From: Eutrophocola sp964503965
GTDB lineage: Bacteria > Pseudomonadota > Gammaproteobacteria > Pseudomonadales > Pseudohongiellaceae
NCBI GenBank assembly: GCA_964503965.1
Contig: CAZDCK010000008.1
Span: 32,462-96,461 of the forward strand
DNA length: 64,000 nucleotides
Reading direction: 5' to 3'
Shown piece by piece: positions 27,599 to 36,681 of this stretch. Both the position numbers and the translations under genes were made by a program. The notes under the pieces are model-generated. The model had not been told where the DNA came from. It saw nothing but the letters and a program-made list of their open reading frames with translations, and did not search any database. Within the stretch, counting starts at the first letter, position 1. The number at the start of each line of letters is the position of its first letter.

Positions 27599-29218
27599 AT
27601 GAAACTGTCGCGCCTGTTTGCTCTATCACTTCTGCTGGTAATTACCGGTCCACCGGCTTTTGCCCATGGCAACCTCGCAGATATGGTTGCCTCTGGAGAT
27701 CGTGCCCATGCCATGGAGATGATCCGGGAAGGATCCGATGTCAATGCAGTCCAGTCTGATGGCACATCTGCCCTTCTCTATGCCATCCACCAGAATGACC
27801 TGGTACTGGTCACTGCCCTGGCTGAAGCTGGAGCAGATGTGAATCACCGCAATGAATATGGTGCAAGTACCCTGGGCGAAGCTGCCATGCTGGGTAATGT
27901 AAAAATCCTGCAGATTCTGCTCGAACATGGCGCTGATGCCGACCTGACCAACCTGGAGGGAGAAACCCCACTTATGGTGGTTGCCAGGGCCGGAAATCTT
28001 GATGCAGCCAATCTGCTCCTTGATCACGGGGCTGATATTAATGCCCGTGAACAATGGGGAGGGCAGACCGCAACGATGTGGGCAGCTGCCCAGCAACAGC
28101 CAGCCATGCTTGAGCTTTTGGCGAGCCGTGGTGCCGATCTGGATATGAAAAGTTATGCCCGCCTGTGGGACAGGACCATCATGAATGAGCCCCGTCCCAA
28201 GGACATGAATAATGGGGGCTTCACTGCCCTGCACTATGCGGCACGGGAAGACTGTACTGAATGTGTCAGGGTTCTCGCCAAAGCCGGCGCCAATCTGGAT
28301 ATTGGCGATCCTGATCGCGTTTCACCACTGAACCTGGCACTCATCAACATGCACTTCGATACTGCGATGGCGTTTATCGAGTCAGGAGCAAACGTAAATC
28401 ACTGGGATATCTTTGGCCGTGCCCCTTTGTACAACGCCATTGACATGAACACCATGCCGGTTGGTGGGCGTCCAGATATCCCCTCACTGGATATCACCAC
28501 AGGCTATGATGTTGCCAGGGTCCTGCTGCAAAAAGGGGCCAACCCGAACATGCAGCTAAAACAGCGTCCACCTTATCGCAATGCTGTGTTTGACCGTGGA
28601 GCAGACAACCCGCTGTCCAATGGCGCGACGCCTCTAATTAGAGCGGCCCGATCAGCGGACAATGATTCCGTTTCTCTCCTGCTGGAACATGGTGCGCTGG
28701 TGGATCTTCCCAATGCCCAGGGCCATACCCCGTTGCTTGTAGTTGCCGGAGTACAGTGGAGTGCCGCCCCTACCCGCGGTCGTTTCAAAACAGAGACTGA
28801 TAGCATTAAAACCATGGAACTGCTGCTTGCTGCCGGTGCGAATATCAATGCAGTTACCGGAGACCCGGTACTCAGGCCAGACAACAACTCCCCGGAAGAC
28901 CGTACACAGGCCATGCAACGTGCCGGTGCAGCCCAGGTCTTTGTCGATGGCCAGACTGCCCTGCACGCCGCCGCGAAGGTTGGCTGGAACGATATTATTC
29001 GCTTTCTCATCGATAATGGTGCCGTACAAGAAGTCAGGGATGATGCCGGCAGGACGCCCTTTGACCTGGCTATGGGACGTTATTCCGCAGGTTTTCTGCA
29101 ACCACCACCGGAACCCATTCTGGATACAGCAAGATTACTGCAGCAGGAATGCATGAAAGATGACAATTGCCGGATCAGCGACCCGGTGGATTTCGATAAT
29201 CCTTCGACTATTCGTTGA
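27599..29218 (+). CDS. exported ankyrin-repeat protein
   Basis: A 539-residue protein with a signal peptide (to about residue 22, PPAFAHG) and roughly nine ankyrin repeats spread along its length, e.g. GTSALLYAIHQNDLVLVTAL, TPLMVVARAGNLDAANLLLD and TALHAAAKVGWNDIIRFLID. There are non-repeat inserts around residues 185-205 and 280-310, and a short cysteine-containing tail. Ankyrin arrays in the periplasm act as protein-binding scaffolds. It is likely co-transcribed with the DUF1552 gene and may bind that product. Confidence 0.85.
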   Translation: MKLSRLFALSLLLVITGPPAFAHGNLADMVASGDRAHAMEMIREGSDVNAVQSDGTSALLYAIHQNDLVLVTALAEAGADVNHRNEYGASTLGEAAMLGNVKILQILLEHGADADLTNLEGETPLMVVARAGNLDAANLLLDHGADINAREQWGGQTATMWAAAQQQPAMLELLASRGADLDMKSYARLWDRTIMNEPRPKDMNNGGFTALHYAAREDCTECVRVLAKAGANLDIGDPDRVSPLNLALINMHFDTAMAFIESGANVNHWDIFGRAPLYNAIDMNTMPVGGRPDIPSLDITTGYDVARVLLQKGANPNMQLKQRPPYRNAVFDRGADNPLSNGATPLIRAARSADNDSVSLLLEHGALVDLPNAQGHTPLLVVAGVQWSAAPTRGRFKTETDSIKTMELLLAAGANINAVTGDPVLRPDNNSPEDRTQAMQRAGAAQVFVDGQTALHAAAKVGWNDIIRFLIDNGAVQEVRDDAGRTPFDLAMGRYSAGFLQPPPEPILDTARLLQQECMKDDNCRISDPVDFDNPSTIR

Positions 29219-29233
29219 CGATCCCCCACCAAA

Positions 29234-30178
29234 TTAGGGCGTTATTGGCGACACGAAACCTTCAGGCTTCAAGGCAAGAACGGAGCAATCAATCCTGCTG
29301 AGAATTTTTTCAGCTGTATTACCGATGAGGAGCCCTTCAACCCCCGCCCTGGCCAGGGTCCCCATAACAATCAGGTCCACCTTCTTCTTTTCAGCAAAAG
29401 CTGGGATCACTTTTTCGGGAACCCCCTTGATCATATGGATCTGCGGATTCGCTTCAGGATAAAGTGACGCAATCTGCTTCAGGTGCCTGTTTTCAACAGC
29501 ACGTAATTCCCGCAGCATTCGTGGGACAGTTTTATAAAACTTTACCCGGGCCTCTCCTTCCATGATGTTTTCATAAGGCATGTGCCAGGCATGAAGGAGA
29601 TGCAGCTTACTCTCCTCCATAACGGCCAGCGCACTGGCCAGATCCATAATTTCCCTGTCCAGGTTACCCTCATCCTCAGGCAGGTGAGTAAGATCTACTG
29701 CTGCCAGTATTCTTGAGTGATTAATTCGCCGCGCGGGCTTCATCACAAGAACCGGGCAGGGACATTTGCGAAGAAGACTCATGTCCAGTGCCCCCAGACG
29801 CATCCCGTTGATCCTCGGGTTACCTGAAGAAACCTTCACCACCAGGTCATGTTCGCCTTCAATGACTTGCCGGATAATTTCCACATGCGCTTTGCCTTCA
29901 CGAACAACCACTCTGCTTCTCGGCCTGGTGTTGTCCTTCCTGCAACGGGCCAGCAAATCTTTTAATTCTGCCTTTCTTGCCTTGACCATCTGCGTGTGAA
30001 GGGATGACATCCTCGCCAGCCCTGCACGAAGAAAGCGCTTATCCGGATATGGCTCAACAACATCCACAAGGCAAACTGATGCCTTGCTGTCTCGTGCAAG
30101 ACCCAGAATTTTTTCAAGCGCAGCGGTTTCACCGCTACTGCCATCGGCTATGAACAAAATTTTTCTGAATCGATTCAT
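29234..30178 (-). CDS. tandem UspA-domain universal stress protein
   Basis: A 314-residue protein with two UspA domains (about 1-150 and 155-305). Each starts with the typical strand (KILFIADGSS; RILAAVDLTH) and the second ends with the nucleotide-binding pattern VDLIVMGTLARAG...GLLIGNTAEKIL. This resembles UspE, which supports survival under stress. It is convergent with the ankyrin gene and divergent from the ABC transporter at 30330. Confidence 0.88.
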   Translation of the reverse strand: MNRFRKILFIADGSSGETAALEKILGLARDSKASVCLVDVVEPYPDKRFLRAGLARMSSLHTQMVKARKAELKDLLARCRKDNTRPRSRVVVREGKAHVEIIRQVIEGEHDLVVKVSSGNPRINGMRLGALDMSLLRKCPCPVLVMKPARRINHSRILAAVDLTHLPEDEGNLDREIMDLASALAVMEESKLHLLHAWHMPYENIMEGEARVKFYKTVPRMLRELRAVENRHLKQIASLYPEANPQIHMIKGVPEKVIPAFAEKKKVDLIVMGTLARAGVEGLLIGNTAEKILSRIDCSVLALKPEGFVSPITP

Positions 30179-30329
30179 CAGGATCCTTCTCTATCATTTA
30201 CACACTATTATTGTAAATCAGAGTGTTATTGAGACACCGACTATAAATCAAATTGAACTGATACCGGAAAACTTCTTTCCTCGAATGACCGATTGGTTAT
30301 CATAGCCTTCTGGATGCAAGGAGAAGACG

Positions 30330-31094
30330 ATGCCAATCGTTGAGATTAAAGGCCTGACAAAAAAATACCCGAAACCGGATAACAGGCAGGAATTCTTTTA
30401 TGCCGTAAACGGCATAGACCTGACTATAGAGACTGGACAGGTTTACGGCATACTGGGACCCAATGGGGCTGGCAAGACCACAACTCTTGAAATGATTGAG
30501 GGACTGACAGATATCGATGGCGGCCAAGCACTGGTCAACAGTATAGATGTCACCCACTCCCCCTATGCCGTAAAGGAGATCATTGGCGTCCAGCTGCAGG
30601 CCAATGAATATTTTGACCATTTGTCGCTGGCAGAACTGCTATCACTGTTCAGTAATCTCTATAATCGGGATGACGACCCCGCTTCCCTGCTGGCCAAAGT
30701 GAACCTGGAAGAGAAGGCCAACGCCAAACCCGCCAATTTGTCAGGTGGACAAAAACAGCGTTTCTCCATCGCCTGCGCCCTGGTCAATGATCCAAAGGTA
30801 TTATTTCTGGATGAACCTACAACCGGACTTGATCCCCAGGCCAAACGAAACCTCTGGGACCTGGTAAGAAAACTCAACAAAGGCGGCATGACCATAGTCC
30901 TGACAACGCATAATATGGAAGAGGCAGAAACGCTGTGTGACCGGCTGGCCATTATGGATCACGGTACAGTCATAGCCGAGGGTGCTCCCCGGGATTTGAT
31001 TCTCAAGCATGCGCCAGAGCCACCTGCTGCGCCTCTCCATGGCAATCTGGAAGACGTCTTTCTTATCCTCACCGGGCATGAACTAAGGGAATAA
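30330..31094 (+). CDS. ABC transporter ATPase (ABC-2 exporter type)
   Basis: A 254-residue ATPase with Walker A GPNGAGKT (43-50), signature LSGGQKQRF, Walker B VLFLDEPTTGLD and switch TTHNMEEAETL. A good AGGAG precedes the ATG. The permease gene follows after six bases. The pair resembles drug or lipid exporters of the CcmA/DrrA type; the substrate is unknown. Confidence 0.9.
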   Translation: MPIVEIKGLTKKYPKPDNRQEFFYAVNGIDLTIETGQVYGILGPNGAGKTTTLEMIEGLTDIDGGQALVNSIDVTHSPYAVKEIIGVQLQANEYFDHLSLAELLSLFSNLYNRDDDPASLLAKVNLEEKANAKPANLSGGQKQRFSIACALVNDPKVLFLDEPTTGLDPQAKRNLWDLVRKLNKGGMTIVLTTHNMEEAETLCDRLAIMDHGTVIAEGAPRDLILKHAPEPPAAPLHGNLEDVFLILTGHELRE

Positions 31095-31100
31095 CACGGC

Positions 31101-32186
31101 ATGAAAAAAGCGCTCAAATTTGCCAGGGTTATGCTGAAAATCCATTCAAGGGATCGGCAGGCCATCTTCTTTTCCCTGTTTTTCCCATTGGTATTCATGT
31201 TTGTTATAAGCTTCGCCAGCGGTTCCGGTCAGGATCCTATTGCAATGGGAATTGTAAACAACGCCAATAATGAACTGGCCACTGAATTTATAGCCACCCT
31301 GGAAAGCACTGGTCTTTTTGTCGTCACCCAGGGAGATGAGGAATCACTCAGGGAAGAGCTCATCAATGGCAACAAGGCCGTTGTCCTGATCCTGCCTGAC
31401 CAATTCCGGGATTCAGGCATACCAGTAGACCTCACCGTACTCATTGATGCCGCCGAAGTTCGCCAGGTAGCCGTTGTGATGCCGGTTGTCGAAACTGCCC
31501 TGATTAATGTTGAGCGACGACTACGCAATACCGAGCCCCTGTTTTCATTATCCATAGAGGATGTGCAATCCCGGAATCAGCGATATCTGGATTTTGTCGT
31601 TCCCGGCCTGCTTGCATTCAGCATCATGAATATCGCTGTTGCCGGCAGCGGATTCAATATAGTGGAATACCGTCGCAAGGGTATTCTGAAGAGACTCTTT
31701 GTGACGCCCATTCTCCCCCGGGATTTCATCAGTGGCCTGGTACTGGCACGTCTGCTTATATGCCTGGTCCAGATTACCGGGCTTTTGCTGGCAGCAATCT
31801 TCCTTTTTGATGTGATTTTCGTTGGTAACCTGACCGCGCTTTATCTGTTCATACTTATTGGTACAGTCATCTTCCTTAGCATCGGTTTCTGCCTGGGCAG
31901 CATTGCGAAAACGCAGCAGGCCATCATGGCGATCGGCAACCTCGTTACGTTTCCCCAAATGATTCTGTCAGGTATTTTCTTCCCGATTGAATCCCTGCCG
32001 GACCTGGTACAGCCGCTAGCCCATTTGCTGCCATTAAGTTTCATTTCCAATGGCCTTCGGGAAATCGCTATTAATGGCACCGGGCTCATGGAACTCCTGC
32101 CGGACATTCTTGGGATGCTAGTCTGGGCAGTTATTGCCCTGGCCCTTGCTGTTCGCCTGTTTGTCTGGAAAGAAGTCGCTGCATAA
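31101..32186 (+). CDS. ABC-2 type permease
   Basis: A 361-residue permease. There is one helix near residues 20-40, a soluble periplasmic domain of about 140 residues (beginning FASGSGQDPIAMGIVNN), then five helices including FVVPGLLAFSIMNIAV and NLVTFPQMILSGIFFPIESLP. This architecture is that of DrrB/YhhJ-like exporters with a large extracytoplasmic domain. It forms a two-gene operon with the ATPase at 30330. Confidence 0.88.
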   Translation: MKKALKFARVMLKIHSRDRQAIFFSLFFPLVFMFVISFASGSGQDPIAMGIVNNANNELATEFIATLESTGLFVVTQGDEESLREELINGNKAVVLILPDQFRDSGIPVDLTVLIDAAEVRQVAVVMPVVETALINVERRLRNTEPLFSLSIEDVQSRNQRYLDFVVPGLLAFSIMNIAVAGSGFNIVEYRRKGILKRLFVTPILPRDFISGLVLARLLICLVQITGLLLAAIFLFDVIFVGNLTALYLFILIGTVIFLSIGFCLGSIAKTQQAIMAIGNLVTFPQMILSGIFFPIESLPDLVQPLAHLLPLSFISNGLREIAINGTGLMELLPDILGMLVWAVIALALAVRLFVWKEVAA

Positions 32187-32254
32187 TTGACATGATCAAG
32201 ACTGCAGGCATACTTGCGAAGACTCATTCAGCATAATTAAAGTAAAAGGACGAA

Positions 32255-32470
32255 ATGATGCCATCCATTCTCCTGGCAGAGGACAATAAGGCAAACCAGA
32301 TTATCAGTAAGGCCATGATTGAATCCTCAGGGTTCGAAGTCACGATCGCTGAGAATGGCCAGGAAGTTCTGGATCTGCTCTCGCAGGTAACATTTGACCT
32401 GATTCTGCTGGACTGCCAGATGCCTATAATGGATGGCTATGAAGCCATTGGCAGGATCAGGCAACTGGAC
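32255..32470 (+). CDS. response-regulator receiver domain, cut by the scaffold gap
   Basis: AAGGA precedes an ATG at 32255. The 72 residues before the gap are a receiver: acidic pair E9-D10 in LLAEDNKANQ, phosphoacceptor D53 in LILLDCQMPIMDGYEA. The remainder, with the conserved Thr/Ser and Lys, is missing. If the 55-bp end overlap described below is collapsed, the gene would read QLDSSV-stop and be only 75 residues, too short for a receiver, so either the join is wrong or the gene is truncated. An Hpt gene 1 kb away (33471) could be its phosphotransfer partner. Confidence 0.7.
32416..32470 (+). repeat. 55-bp direct repeat, left copy, at contig end
   Basis: This segment ends exactly at the first N and is identical to 32571-32625, which starts exactly after the last N. 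Perfect identity of odd k-mer length at both contig ends points to an assembly-graph overlap rather than biology. Confidence 0.9.
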
Positions 32471-32570
32471 NNNNNNNNNNNNNNNNNNNNNNNNNNNNNN
32501 NNNNNNNNNNNNNNNNNNNNNNNNNNNNNNNNNNNNNNNNNNNNNNNNNNNNNNNNNNNNNNNNNNNNNN
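32471..32570. other. scaffold gap (100 N)
   Basis: Exactly 100 undetermined bases, the usual placeholder for a gap of unknown size. It interrupts the receiver gene. Confidence 0.99.
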
Positions 32571-32625
32571 CCAGATGCCTATAATGGATGGCTATGAAGC
32601 CATTGGCAGGATCAGGCAACTGGAC
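32571..32625 (+). repeat. 55-bp direct repeat, right copy, at contig start
   Basis: Identical to 32416-32470. After it the receiver frame reads three more codons and a TAA at 32635-32637. Confidence 0.9.
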
Positions 32626-32652
32626 AGTTCCGTGTAACTGCCCGGTACCGGA

Positions 32653-33222
32653 TTACTGACAGAGAAGTGTACCCAGCATAACCACGGTATCTATACTGCG
32701 CGGGTTTTCAAAAGTCGATTCACACCGCTGCCCTCCTCGCTGAACAATCAGACTATCGGTTTCCTGGTTAATTTCCGCCTGGAAAAAACCATGGTCATCT
32801 GTCATCGCAATACCGACGACATTCTGGATCACGGCGCTGTCAATGGCTTTGCCACTCTCATCAACCAGCCTCCCGATGCCGATGTTGATCACCTGGGTTG
32901 ATCAACTCAAATTAACCACATTTACGGAATACATGGTTTCCCTGAAAATCCTGTTGCCCAGGTTTACCAGGGTTTCACCGACAGCCCTTAATTCGACATC
33001 ATAGGTATCATAGGGAGCCACCTGTATCAGCAGCGTTTCATCGGCTTTGAGTTGCCCCCTGACTGCACCATTTACCAGCACATTGAATTGGGCATCGGCT
33101 TCAACATTGCCATCCACACGAACCAGGAAGGCACTTTCCGTACGGGGTCGACCACCAAGTGTTTTATATGTATTTATTTTTCCTGCTGGCTGGTTTTCTT
33201 CAAACCCCTGCTTAAATGTATT
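32653..33222 (-). pseudogene. C-terminal remnant of a TcfC/CS1-type fimbrial usher
   Basis: One minus-strand frame is open from after a TGA at 33223-33225 to a TAA-type stop at 32653, except for an in-frame TGA at 32902-32904. It has no proper start. Upstream of the stop it reads GGRPRTESAFLVRVDGN, LIQVAPYDTYDVELRAVG and LVNLGNRIFRETMYSVNVV; downstream it reads IGIGRLVDESGKAID, GIAMTDDHGFFQAEI and a cysteine-containing tail. This matches, from memory, the end of TcfC-like ushers with a carboxypeptidase-regulatory-like C-terminal domain. The TGA probably replaces a TGG tryptophan codon. The N-terminal 600 or more residues are absent. A divergent pilin-like fragment lies at 33938 on the same strand. 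Confidence 0.5.
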
Positions 33223-33470
33223 TCATCTTACAAATAGTTGAATTTTTGCAATTGTACTAGGTCATCAAAGCAATATAGCCGATTTCAAGGATAAAACTGG
33301 CATGAAGCCAGGCGGGAATTTATAGCTCCGGTGGTCAGGCCAAAGGGGAGAAAAACGGCCAAAACCGGATACCGGATTTCACAGAAAAAGAAAGGGTGAC
33401 CGTGTTACAGAAGCATAGGAGAAAGAGATGATGCGCAGCTTCTTGGGTCACCCAGGAAGGGATTTATGGA

Positions 33471-33824
33471 TTAACTACCGAGTTTGACATCCAGGAAGGC
33501 AAAACGGGTAAGGTCAGCAAGCACAATAGCTTCATGAGCCAGGGCCATGGCTCCCTCATTTTGATTATTGGCTTCAACTTCTAGCTTGATCAACACATCT
33601 GCAAGCCTGTAGGCACCGGATACCTGAGCGCTGCTTTTGAGCGCATGGGCCTGGGCAGCAAGGGCAGTGATTGCCTTATCTTCGATAGCCTGGCGGATAT
33701 TCTCTATCCGTTTCTGAAATTCTCCGTCCAGGGATTCCATGAACTTCCTGGTGTTTTCAAGTCCAATATCATGGACAAGTTGCTTCAGAACCTTTTCTTC
33801 GACTAACTGTTCCTGGGAATTCAT
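33471..33824 (-). CDS. Hpt phosphotransfer protein
   Basis: A 117-residue all-helical protein starting at ATG 33824, preceded by AAGGA. The phosphorylatable histidine is H60 in AQAHALKSSAQVSGAYRL, the Hpt consensus HxLKGSS/A. Stand-alone Hpt proteins shuttle phosphate between receiver domains of a hybrid kinase and a response regulator. The receiver gene at 32255 is a plausible partner. It is oddly placed between two fimbrial gene remnants. Confidence 0.85.
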   Translation of the reverse strand: MNSQEQLVEEKVLKQLVHDIGLENTRKFMESLDGEFQKRIENIRQAIEDKAITALAAQAHALKSSAQVSGAYRLADVLIKLEVEANNQNEGAMALAHEAIVLADLTRFAFLDVKLGS

Positions 33825-33937
33825 AAGACTGTTCCTTGGCGAAAGCAAACGGTTGATTTTGTATTCAGTCTGTCCCAGGGCCTGCCAGAATTTTCGACAG
33901 GCCCCGGCCCCGCTCCTGGTTACCTCTGCAATTTACA

Positions 33938-34345
33938 TTAGATGGGGCTCACCATCAGGACCAGGGTATCAGAATAGGTATCTGTTGATGCAGCCCTGAT
34001 GTCTGACTCGGCAATGCTTACATCCACTGAAGCATTATCAGCAGATGCGCAGTCCCTGGCATTGTTGCCCGAGTAAAGCGCTGAAGCCGTATCATAATTT
34101 ACAGAAGCCTCTGCAGCTGCACCAGCAGCCGTACCTGCAAGCTTAACGGTGTAGTTGATTTCATCACCTGCCGTGCCCACCAGGGCAAACTTGGTGTTGA
34201 TAGATGTCGGGGAATAGAGGTCACGAACGACTAAAATGGATGCGCAGATAGTCGCAAAAACAGCAATATTGTTATGCTTGCTGACATTTCTTGTCAGTTC
34301 GGGATGCAAGCTCGATGTGCTGAAGAGACGCTTGATGAACGGCAT
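33938..34345 (-). CDS. pilin-like (spore-coat U/CU fimbrial subunit-like) protein, probably a fragment
   Basis: A 135-residue frame without a signal peptide. The second half has the pattern of chaperone-usher subunits: GTAGDEINYTVKLAG, a cysteine in NARDCASADNASVDVSI, and the C-terminal donor-strand-like DTYSDTLVLMVSPI. The N-terminal 25 residues do not look like a secretion signal, and no alternative frame supplies one. The gene has probably lost its 5' end or is decaying with the usher remnant 700 bases downstream. Calling it functional would need an export signal that I cannot find. Confidence 0.5.
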   Translation of the reverse strand: MPFIKRLFSTSSLHPELTRNVSKHNNIAVFATICASILVVRDLYSPTSINTKFALVGTAGDEINYTVKLAGTAAGAAAEASVNYDTASALYSGNNARDCASADNASVDVSIAESDIRAASTDTYSDTLVLMVSPI

Positions 34346-34400
34346 TGGGCTTGACCAGAATCACAGCCCTGGACAGGGCCATTCAGTTAACGGGTAAGAA

Positions 34401-36584
34401 TCAGATATCCACTTTCTCAACGACCGGGAATACGACAACCTGTCCCACCTGTATCCTGCCAGCATCAATTTCGGGGTTATACTGACGGAAAAGCCACATC
34501 GGTACAGAGCGCTTTCGGGCCAGGTTTGCCAGAAACTCTCCCCTGCGAATACTGTGTTGTTCGGTTTCCCGGATACGCCAGTTCCTGAAGTAATTGGACT
34601 GAAGATCACGGTGATATTCTCGGCGCTTCTTTTCAAAACTCGCCTGGTCAACCTTGCTGAAATCCAGCTTGAGCCGGTTACCAATAATAACTGGCTCTTT
34701 GTAAACCATATCATTGAGTCGGCGCAGGTCCCAGGCCCTGATACCGAGCCAGTCGGCATAATGCCCAAGGGTTTCAGCAGCCTGAATTTCAATGGACCCA
34801 TCAGTGGCCACTGTATAGTCTGAAGGATCTGATTCAAGATCCTCGATCAGTTGCTCGGCAGCTTCCTCGCTACCAGTCTCCACTGCTGCCGCTTCCGTAT
34901 CTACCAGGACCAATCCCCCATCTTCAAGCTCCTGGTCTCCCGCATTTATCGCTTCTTCCTCATTGTTCTGATTGTTCACATTGTTAACTGTTGACTCTGC
35001 AACGACAGGAGCAACAGGCGCCGGTACAGATCCTCCGCCGGCATCGTTCATCGGGGATGCCGCGGCTTTCAATATTAGCTTCTGACCCGGGAATATCGTG
35101 CCATTACTGTTGAGATTGTTTAAAGCCAGCACGGTGTCCAGCGGGATGCGATGACGCTCAGCTATCAGGGACAGCGTATCGCCACGCCTGACCTCATATT
35201 CTCCACTGGGCGGTATTGCCTGAGGGCCATCATTGACCACAAGTGTAGGTATGGATCCATCCGGCTGGGGAAGCAACAAAGTCTGTCCAACCCGGATTCG
35301 GTTCCTGTCGCGCAACTGGTTAATAGCCACCAGCTCAGAAATCGATGTACTGTAACGGTCGGCAATCACAGAAAGACTGTCTCCCCGACGTACCGTGTAA
35401 CTGACATCAGGAATCTGTTCACCGAACATCGCCGACGCATCAATATTGTTGAACCCCGCTACCAGACTACTCGTACCGGACGCCCTGTCCAGTTTCAGTG
35501 TATATCCCCTCGGAATGCGCTTGGTTCCCGACCAAACAGAAGGCTGGAGAGCCGGGTTATCACGCTTGAGATCATCCATGGATACCCCCAGCGCCGATGC
35601 CACAACTGAGGCATCTACATAGGCATCCATCTCATATGTCAGGTATTCAGGTTCGCGATCCCTGGAAACAGGCCCGAAATAGTCGTCTGCCTGCTGATCT
35701 ACATACAGGGCGGCAAGAAACTGCGGGTAGAAATTACGGGAAGCAAAACCAAAACGCGGACCACGGTATTCACTGATAATAAGGCCTATATCTGCACTGC
35801 CCACATCGCGCACAGCCCTGGCCATCCCGTTTGCACCATGGTTGTAGGCAGTCAGTGCCAGTGGCCATGAACCAAGTGCATTGTAGTTGTATTCAAGCAG
35901 CTCCATGGCACCATAAGTCGCTGCATAGGGGTCCAGCCGTTCATCGACAACATAATCCACCTGCATGAAACGCTGTGCTGTTGAACGAACAAACTGCCAC
36001 ATGCCTGTTGCTGCGGCGCTCGAGTAGGCGCCTGGATGAAAGGAGGACTCTACATGGGGCAGAATAGCCAATTTTTCCGGCATCCCCTTTTCAGAAATGA
36101 CACGCTGGATATGTCCGCGATAGGCGCCAGAGCGCTTTAGTCCAGCCACAAAGCGGTCAGACTGGCCAAGTTGCCAGCGAATATCTCCAGCTGCTCTTTT
36201 CAGGCGGGAATTGGGAGTGTCATGCCCCCACAGTTCAAGGAGCTGCTGCTGGGAGGCTGTCAGGCCGGTGCGCTTTCCACTGGCCAGCACATTCAGGTCA
36301 TCGCGGATTTTTTCGCGGGTATTATTGATGACATTCCTGTCTCTCTCCAGTTTGCGATAAATAATCGAGAGATCCCGGGCATCATGCAGGAAACCTGATT
36401 TGGTATCAGCTTCAGTGTAAACCTTTATCCAGAAATCAATGGCCGGGCGAATATTGTCCGGAACAGGAAAATCGGCTGTAGCGGCTGACAGTACCGGGGA
36501 AAAACACAGGAGCAGACACAGGGCAAATCGCAATAGCTGTCGCTTTGCCAGTAGGCTCACTTTTTTGGCGGGAGAGAAATTCAC
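34401..36584 (-). CDS. mltD: membrane-bound lytic transglycosylase D with LysM domains
   Basis: A 727-residue exported murein hydrolase with a GTG start. A signal peptide (about 1-35) is followed by a MltD-type lytic transglycosylase domain with catalytic E179 in LPHVESSFHPGAYSSAAATG and the YNHGANGMARA motif. Two clear LysM domains lie at about 396-439 and 463-506; after an acidic linker come a degenerate third (about 592-645) and a fourth (about 672-723). The LysM modules bind peptidoglycan glycan chains while the catalytic domain makes 1,6-anhydro ends. E. coli MltD is shorter (452 residues, two LysM), so this is an extended form. It is probably monocistronic. Confidence 0.9.
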   Translation of the reverse strand: MNFSPAKKVSLLAKRQLLRFALCLLLCFSPVLSAATADFPVPDNIRPAIDFWIKVYTEADTKSGFLHDARDLSIIYRKLERDRNVINNTREKIRDDLNVLASGKRTGLTASQQQLLELWGHDTPNSRLKRAAGDIRWQLGQSDRFVAGLKRSGAYRGHIQRVISEKGMPEKLAILPHVESSFHPGAYSSAAATGMWQFVRSTAQRFMQVDYVVDERLDPYAATYGAMELLEYNYNALGSWPLALTAYNHGANGMARAVRDVGSADIGLIISEYRGPRFGFASRNFYPQFLAALYVDQQADDYFGPVSRDREPEYLTYEMDAYVDASVVASALGVSMDDLKRDNPALQPSVWSGTKRIPRGYTLKLDRASGTSSLVAGFNNIDASAMFGEQIPDVSYTVRRGDSLSVIADRYSTSISELVAINQLRDRNRIRVGQTLLLPQPDGSIPTLVVNDGPQAIPPSGEYEVRRGDTLSLIAERHRIPLDTVLALNNLNSNGTIFPGQKLILKAAASPMNDAGGGSVPAPVAPVVAESTVNNVNNQNNEEEAINAGDQELEDGGLVLVDTEAAAVETGSEEAAEQLIEDLESDPSDYTVATDGSIEIQAAETLGHYADWLGIRAWDLRRLNDMVYKEPVIIGNRLKLDFSKVDQASFEKKRREYHRDLQSNYFRNWRIRETEQHSIRRGEFLANLARKRSVPMWLFRQYNPEIDAGRIQVGQVVVFPVVEKVDI

Positions 36585-36681
36585 GATCCTAGATTAATGG
36601 ACATTCCCTGGGTTTACAAGCAGTTAGAAGCATAACCTCATAATACGCACCAAAGGAGAAGTTAACCGGAATATTCAGCCC

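Noticed and set aside
32416..32625. The 55-bp repeat as a biological tandem duplication or recombination site.
   Set aside because: The copies abut the Ns exactly and have a typical k-mer length, which is best explained by assembly.
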